Shown one piece after another: positions 61,660 to 64,000 of a stretch of 64,000 bases of DNA (the first letter of the stretch is position 1; each line of letters opens with the position of its first letter). Source of the DNA: Rhodoplanes serenus (GTDB lineage Bacteria; Pseudomonadota; Alphaproteobacteria; Rhizobiales; Xanthobacteraceae); contig WNKV01000012.1 in assembly GCA_009720755.1 (NCBI GenBank), positions 62,001-126,000 on the forward strand. Direction: 5' to 3'. A program made the position numbers and the translations under genes. The notes below the pieces were generated by a model, which did no database searches, had not been told where the DNA came from, and saw only the letters and a program-made list of their open reading frames with translations.

Positions 61660-62780
61660 CCCTCGTGAACGAGGCCCGCACCACTCCCTCGGTCGATGTC
61701 GCCATCGAGCATGTCGACCTGTGGTACGGCGACAACCATGTGCTGCGCGACGTCGACTTGGCGATCCGGCCGGGCGAGTTCTTCGCCTTCCTGGGGCCGT
61801 CGGGGTGCGGTAAGACCACGCTGCTGCGGCTGATCGCCGGATTCAACCAGGCCGATCACGGGCGGGTGCTGATCGGCGGCCGAGACGTCTCCGATCTGCC
61901 GCCGTGGAAGCGCGACGTCGGCATGGTGTTCCAGTCCTACGCCCTGTGGCCCCACATGACGGTCGCCCAGAACGTCGCCTTCGGGCTGGAGGAGCGGCGG
62001 CTGCCGCGTGCCGAGATCACCCGCAGGGTGGCGGCGGCGCTCGATCTCGTCGGCCTCGGGCCGTTCGCCGGGCGGCGACCGGCGCAGCTCTCGGGCGGCC
62101 AGCAGCAGCGCGTCGCCCTCGCCCGCACCATCGTGGTCGAGCCCAAGGTGCTGCTGCTCGACGAGCCGCTGTCGAACCTCGACGCCAAGTTGCGCGGCGA
62201 GGTGCGCCGCGAGCTGCGCGAGCTGCAACAGCGGCTCGGCCTCACCGCCATCTTCGTCACCCACGACCAGGAGGAGGCCAACACCATCTGCGACCGCATC
62301 GCCGTGCTGAAGGACGGCACCGTGCAGCAGGTCGGCGCCCCGGCCGAGCTGTACGACCGGCCCGCGAACCTGTTCGTCGCCGGCTTTCTCGGCCGCACCA
62401 ATCTGCTCGCCGGCGACATCCATCGTGATGGCGCCGCGCCTGCCTTCGTGACCGCGGCCGGCACCGTGCCGCTGCCGCCGGCGGCGCTTCCCGACGGCGA
62501 GCCGCCCCCCGGCGCCCGGCTGGTGTTCCGTCCTCATCACGCGGTCCTGGCGGCACCCGGCGCGGCCCCGGCGCCCGGCCGCGCGCGCCTGCCCGGCACG
62601 CTCCGCTATCGGGAGTTCCTGGGCGCCGTCGAGCGCTTCGGCGTCGAGGTCGCCGGCGCCGAGGCGGGCACCGAGGTGCTGGTCGACGTCCCCCAGGGGA
62701 GCGCCCCGGAGGGCCTCACGCCCGGCGCCGCGGTCGGCGTCGATGTCGCGCTCGACCGCGTCCTGGTGCTGGGGGCATGA
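61656..62780 (+). CDS. ABC transporter ATP-binding protein
   Basis: A 374-residue ABC ATPase. Walker A is FLGPSGCGKTTLLRLIAG (about residue 45), the Q-loop FQSYALWPHMTV, the ABC signature QLSGGQQQRVALAR, Walker B KVLLLDEPLSNLD and the H-loop FVTHDQEEA. The C-terminal 110 residues form a TOBE/regulatory domain, typical of PotA/FbpC-like proteins. It powers the uptake system with the preceding permease. It starts ATGA over the permease stop, and its own stop overlaps the acyltransferase start. Confidence 0.95.
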   Translation: MTLVNEARTTPSVDVAIEHVDLWYGDNHVLRDVDLAIRPGEFFAFLGPSGCGKTTLLRLIAGFNQADHGRVLIGGRDVSDLPPWKRDVGMVFQSYALWPHMTVAQNVAFGLEERRLPRAEITRRVAAALDLVGLGPFAGRRPAQLSGGQQQRVALARTIVVEPKVLLLDEPLSNLDAKLRGEVRRELRELQQRLGLTAIFVTHDQEEANTICDRIAVLKDGTVQQVGAPAELYDRPANLFVAGFLGRTNLLAGDIHRDGAAPAFVTAAGTVPLPPAALPDGEPPPGARLVFRPHHAVLAAPGAAPAPGRARLPGTLRYREFLGAVERFGVEVAGAEAGTEVLVDVPQGSAPEGLTPGAAVGVDVALDRVLVLGA

Positions 62781-63973
62781 CGGCTGCGGCGCCGAACCCG
62801 ACGTTCATTCCGCGGCTGGAGTCCATCCGCGGGATCGCCGCCTGGCTGGTGGCGCTGTTCCACGCCGCCCAGGCGACCTATGCGCCGGGGCATCCGCTGC
62901 TCGGGGGTGCGCCGGACTGGGATGCGGCGGGCTGGGGGACGGTGTGGCGCCTCTACGTCGCCCTGTTCTGCAACGGCCACGGCGCCGTCATCGTGTTCTT
63001 CGTGCTGAGCGGCTTCGTGCTGGCCCTGTCGCTGTCGCGCGAGGGGGCGCTGACTGTTCGCTCGGCGGCCGGCTTCCTGCTCGGTCGCGTGCTGCGGCTC
63101 TATCCGGCGGTGTTCGCGGCCGTGCCGTTGTTCGCGCTGGCCTTGTGGATGGCGGGTCGCGATGTCGGGTTCGGGCAGATCGTCCGCAACATGCTGCTCG
63201 TCGCCGTCGATCTCAACGGTGTGATGTGGAGCCTCCAGGTCGAGCTTCTCGCCGGCCCGTTCATCCTCCTCGCCGTCGCGGTCCTGCGGCGCTGGGGCGT
63301 GGCGGCGCTCGCGGCCCTGACGCTGCTGTTGCTCGGGCTGTCCTTCGCCAAGGGCTGGCGGCTGCCCGGGGTCGACGGTTTCGGGCTGGTGTTCTGCTTT
63401 CTGGTCGGCGTGCTGGTGCAGGCGGTGACCCGCGCCGCCGCCGGCCGCGGCGGCGATCGCGGCCGCTTCGGCCTCGCGCTCGTCTCCGTGGCCGCCTTCT
63501 GCGCCGCCCGGCCGCTGCTGGGCTTCGCGTCGCACTGGTCCGTGGTGGTCGAGGCACTGGCGGCAGCCGGCCTGATCGGGGCGATTGCCGGCGGAGCGTG
63601 CCCGGGCTTCGATCGCGTGCTCAACAGCCCGGTGGCCCGCTTCTACGGCCGCATCTCCTACAGCTTCTATCTGCTGCATCCGCTGACCCTGCTGGTGGTG
63701 TGGTCGATCCCCGGACCGCTGTCGGCGGCGCTCGCCGCCGGGGTGCCGGGTCCGGTGCTCGCGCTCGTCCTCGGCGTCGGCTCGGCGCTCGCCGTCACGC
63801 CGCTCGCGTGGCTGAGCTGGCGCTTCGTCGAGCTGCCGGCGGTCGCCCTGTCGCGCCGCTGGCGCGGGCGCGGCGGTAGCCGGCCGACCGCGGCGGCCAC
63901 GGCCTTTCCCCTCGCGCCGGCCCGGTCGAGGCATTATCTGGTCGGGACCAGGCAGACCACGGAGCCCCCATGA
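62777..63973 (+). CDS. Acyltransferase-3 family membrane protein
   Basis: A 398-residue integral membrane acyltransferase (OafA/NodX-like) with about ten helices. It begins FIPRLESIRGIAAWLVALFHAAQATY with the family's R-G-x-A and helix-1 His, then AVIVFFVLSGFVLALSLSR. The final part YGRISYSFYLLHPLTLLVVW and FVELPA is characteristic. It transfers acetyl or other acyl groups to sugars or lipids. It overlaps the ABC ATPase gene by four bases, an odd partner for a metal/phosphonate transporter. The last 30 residues are a hydrophilic tail. Confidence 0.88.
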   Translation: MTAAAPNPTFIPRLESIRGIAAWLVALFHAAQATYAPGHPLLGGAPDWDAAGWGTVWRLYVALFCNGHGAVIVFFVLSGFVLALSLSREGALTVRSAAGFLLGRVLRLYPAVFAAVPLFALALWMAGRDVGFGQIVRNMLLVAVDLNGVMWSLQVELLAGPFILLAVAVLRRWGVAALAALTLLLLGLSFAKGWRLPGVDGFGLVFCFLVGVLVQAVTRAAAGRGGDRGRFGLALVSVAAFCAARPLLGFASHWSVVVEALAAAGLIGAIAGGACPGFDRVLNSPVARFYGRISYSFYLLHPLTLLVVWSIPGPLSAALAAGVPGPVLALVLGVGSALAVTPLAWLSWRFVELPAVALSRRWRGRGGSRPTAAATAFPLAPARSRHYLVGTRQTTEPP

Positions 63974-64000
63974 CCGCCACCACCTCCCTGATCGACCGCG
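63970..64000 (+). CDS. 5' end of an unidentified gene
   Basis: The ATG at 63970 overlaps the acyltransferase stop (ATGA) and has GGAG seven bases upstream. Only ten residues, MTATTSLIDR, are inside the window, too few to identify the product. Coding is supported by the overlap and ribosome site. Confidence 0.5.
   Translation, partial: MTATTSLIDR

Noticed and set aside
1-64000. CRISPR arrays, rRNA, tRNA, insertion sequences, prophage
   Set aside because: None seen: no regularly spaced repeats, no transposase or integrase motifs, no cloverleaf-like stretches recognised by eye. A tRNA scan would be decisive.

Overview
This 64 kb window is chromosomal DNA of a very GC-rich alphaproteobacterium, almost certainly of the order Hyphomicrobiales. 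The evidence is the codon use, the TIGR02301-type secreted protein, a (2S)-methylsuccinyl-CoA dehydrogenase (ethylmalonyl-CoA pathway) and two adjacent genes of the rhodoquinone-synthesis family RquA. Rhodoquinone together with ubiquinone is typical of phototrophs such as Rhodoplanes, so a Rhodoplanes-like organism is my best guess. The genus is inference. I see no rRNA, tRNA, CRISPR array, insertion sequence or prophage.

Layout. 1-5 kb: a truncated 4-hydroxybutyryl-CoA-dehydratase/HpaB-type flavoprotein divergent from a TetR regulator, a YegD-type Hsp70, an SRAP (YedK) DNA-protein crosslink enzyme, and a NUDIX gene. 5-10.5 kb: small conserved proteins, YgfZ, 3-methyladenine glycosylase I, an HD hydrolase, a NifX-like/MIP18-like/thioesterase gene set with a structured leader, and a phosphatase. 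10.5-19.4 kb: an AcuI-type acrylyl-CoA reductase, an MFS/LysR pair, PPK2 and PhoH with a possible Pho box, and an SbtA/SbtB-like bicarbonate-uptake pair with a divergent LysR gene. 19.4-31 kb: a large cell-wall hydrolase, a YihY membrane protein, methylsuccinyl-CoA dehydrogenase, and two large GGDEF-EAL proteins. 31-39 kb: a PLP enzyme/epimerase pair, a HIG1 protein, cobalamin adenosyltransferase, etfBA and 3-hydroxybutyryl-CoA dehydrogenase.

39-46 kb: an Ldh2-type dehydrogenase/amidohydrolase pair, a CBS-BON protein, the tandem rquA paralogues ending in a good terminator, and a gamma-glutamyltransferase. 46-55.4 kb: a divergent catabolic region. One arm holds two cupins, a TctABC tripartite transporter and a CocE-type hydrolase. 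The other holds a beta-hydroxyacid dehydrogenase, a third cupin and a hydratase of the 2-keto-4-pentenoate hydratase family. A near-palindromic operator-like site lies between the arms. 55.7-64 kb: cstA-ybdD, an ABC uptake system (binding protein, fused permease, ATPase), an acyltransferase-3 protein and the start of one more gene.

How it fits together. Several genes serve acyl-CoA and C2/C4 carbon metabolism: Mcd, the ETF that would re-oxidise it, 3-hydroxybutyryl-CoA dehydrogenase, AcuI, and the B12 adenosyltransferase needed by ethylmalonyl- and methylmalonyl-CoA mutases. The rquA pair points to fumarate-reducing or redox-balancing anaerobic metabolism. Two dispersed repeat families sit between genes: a palindromic REP-like element (about 12.2, 51.1 and 59.6 kb) and a roughly 150-175 bp element present twice in inverted orientation (16.9 and 46.3 kb).
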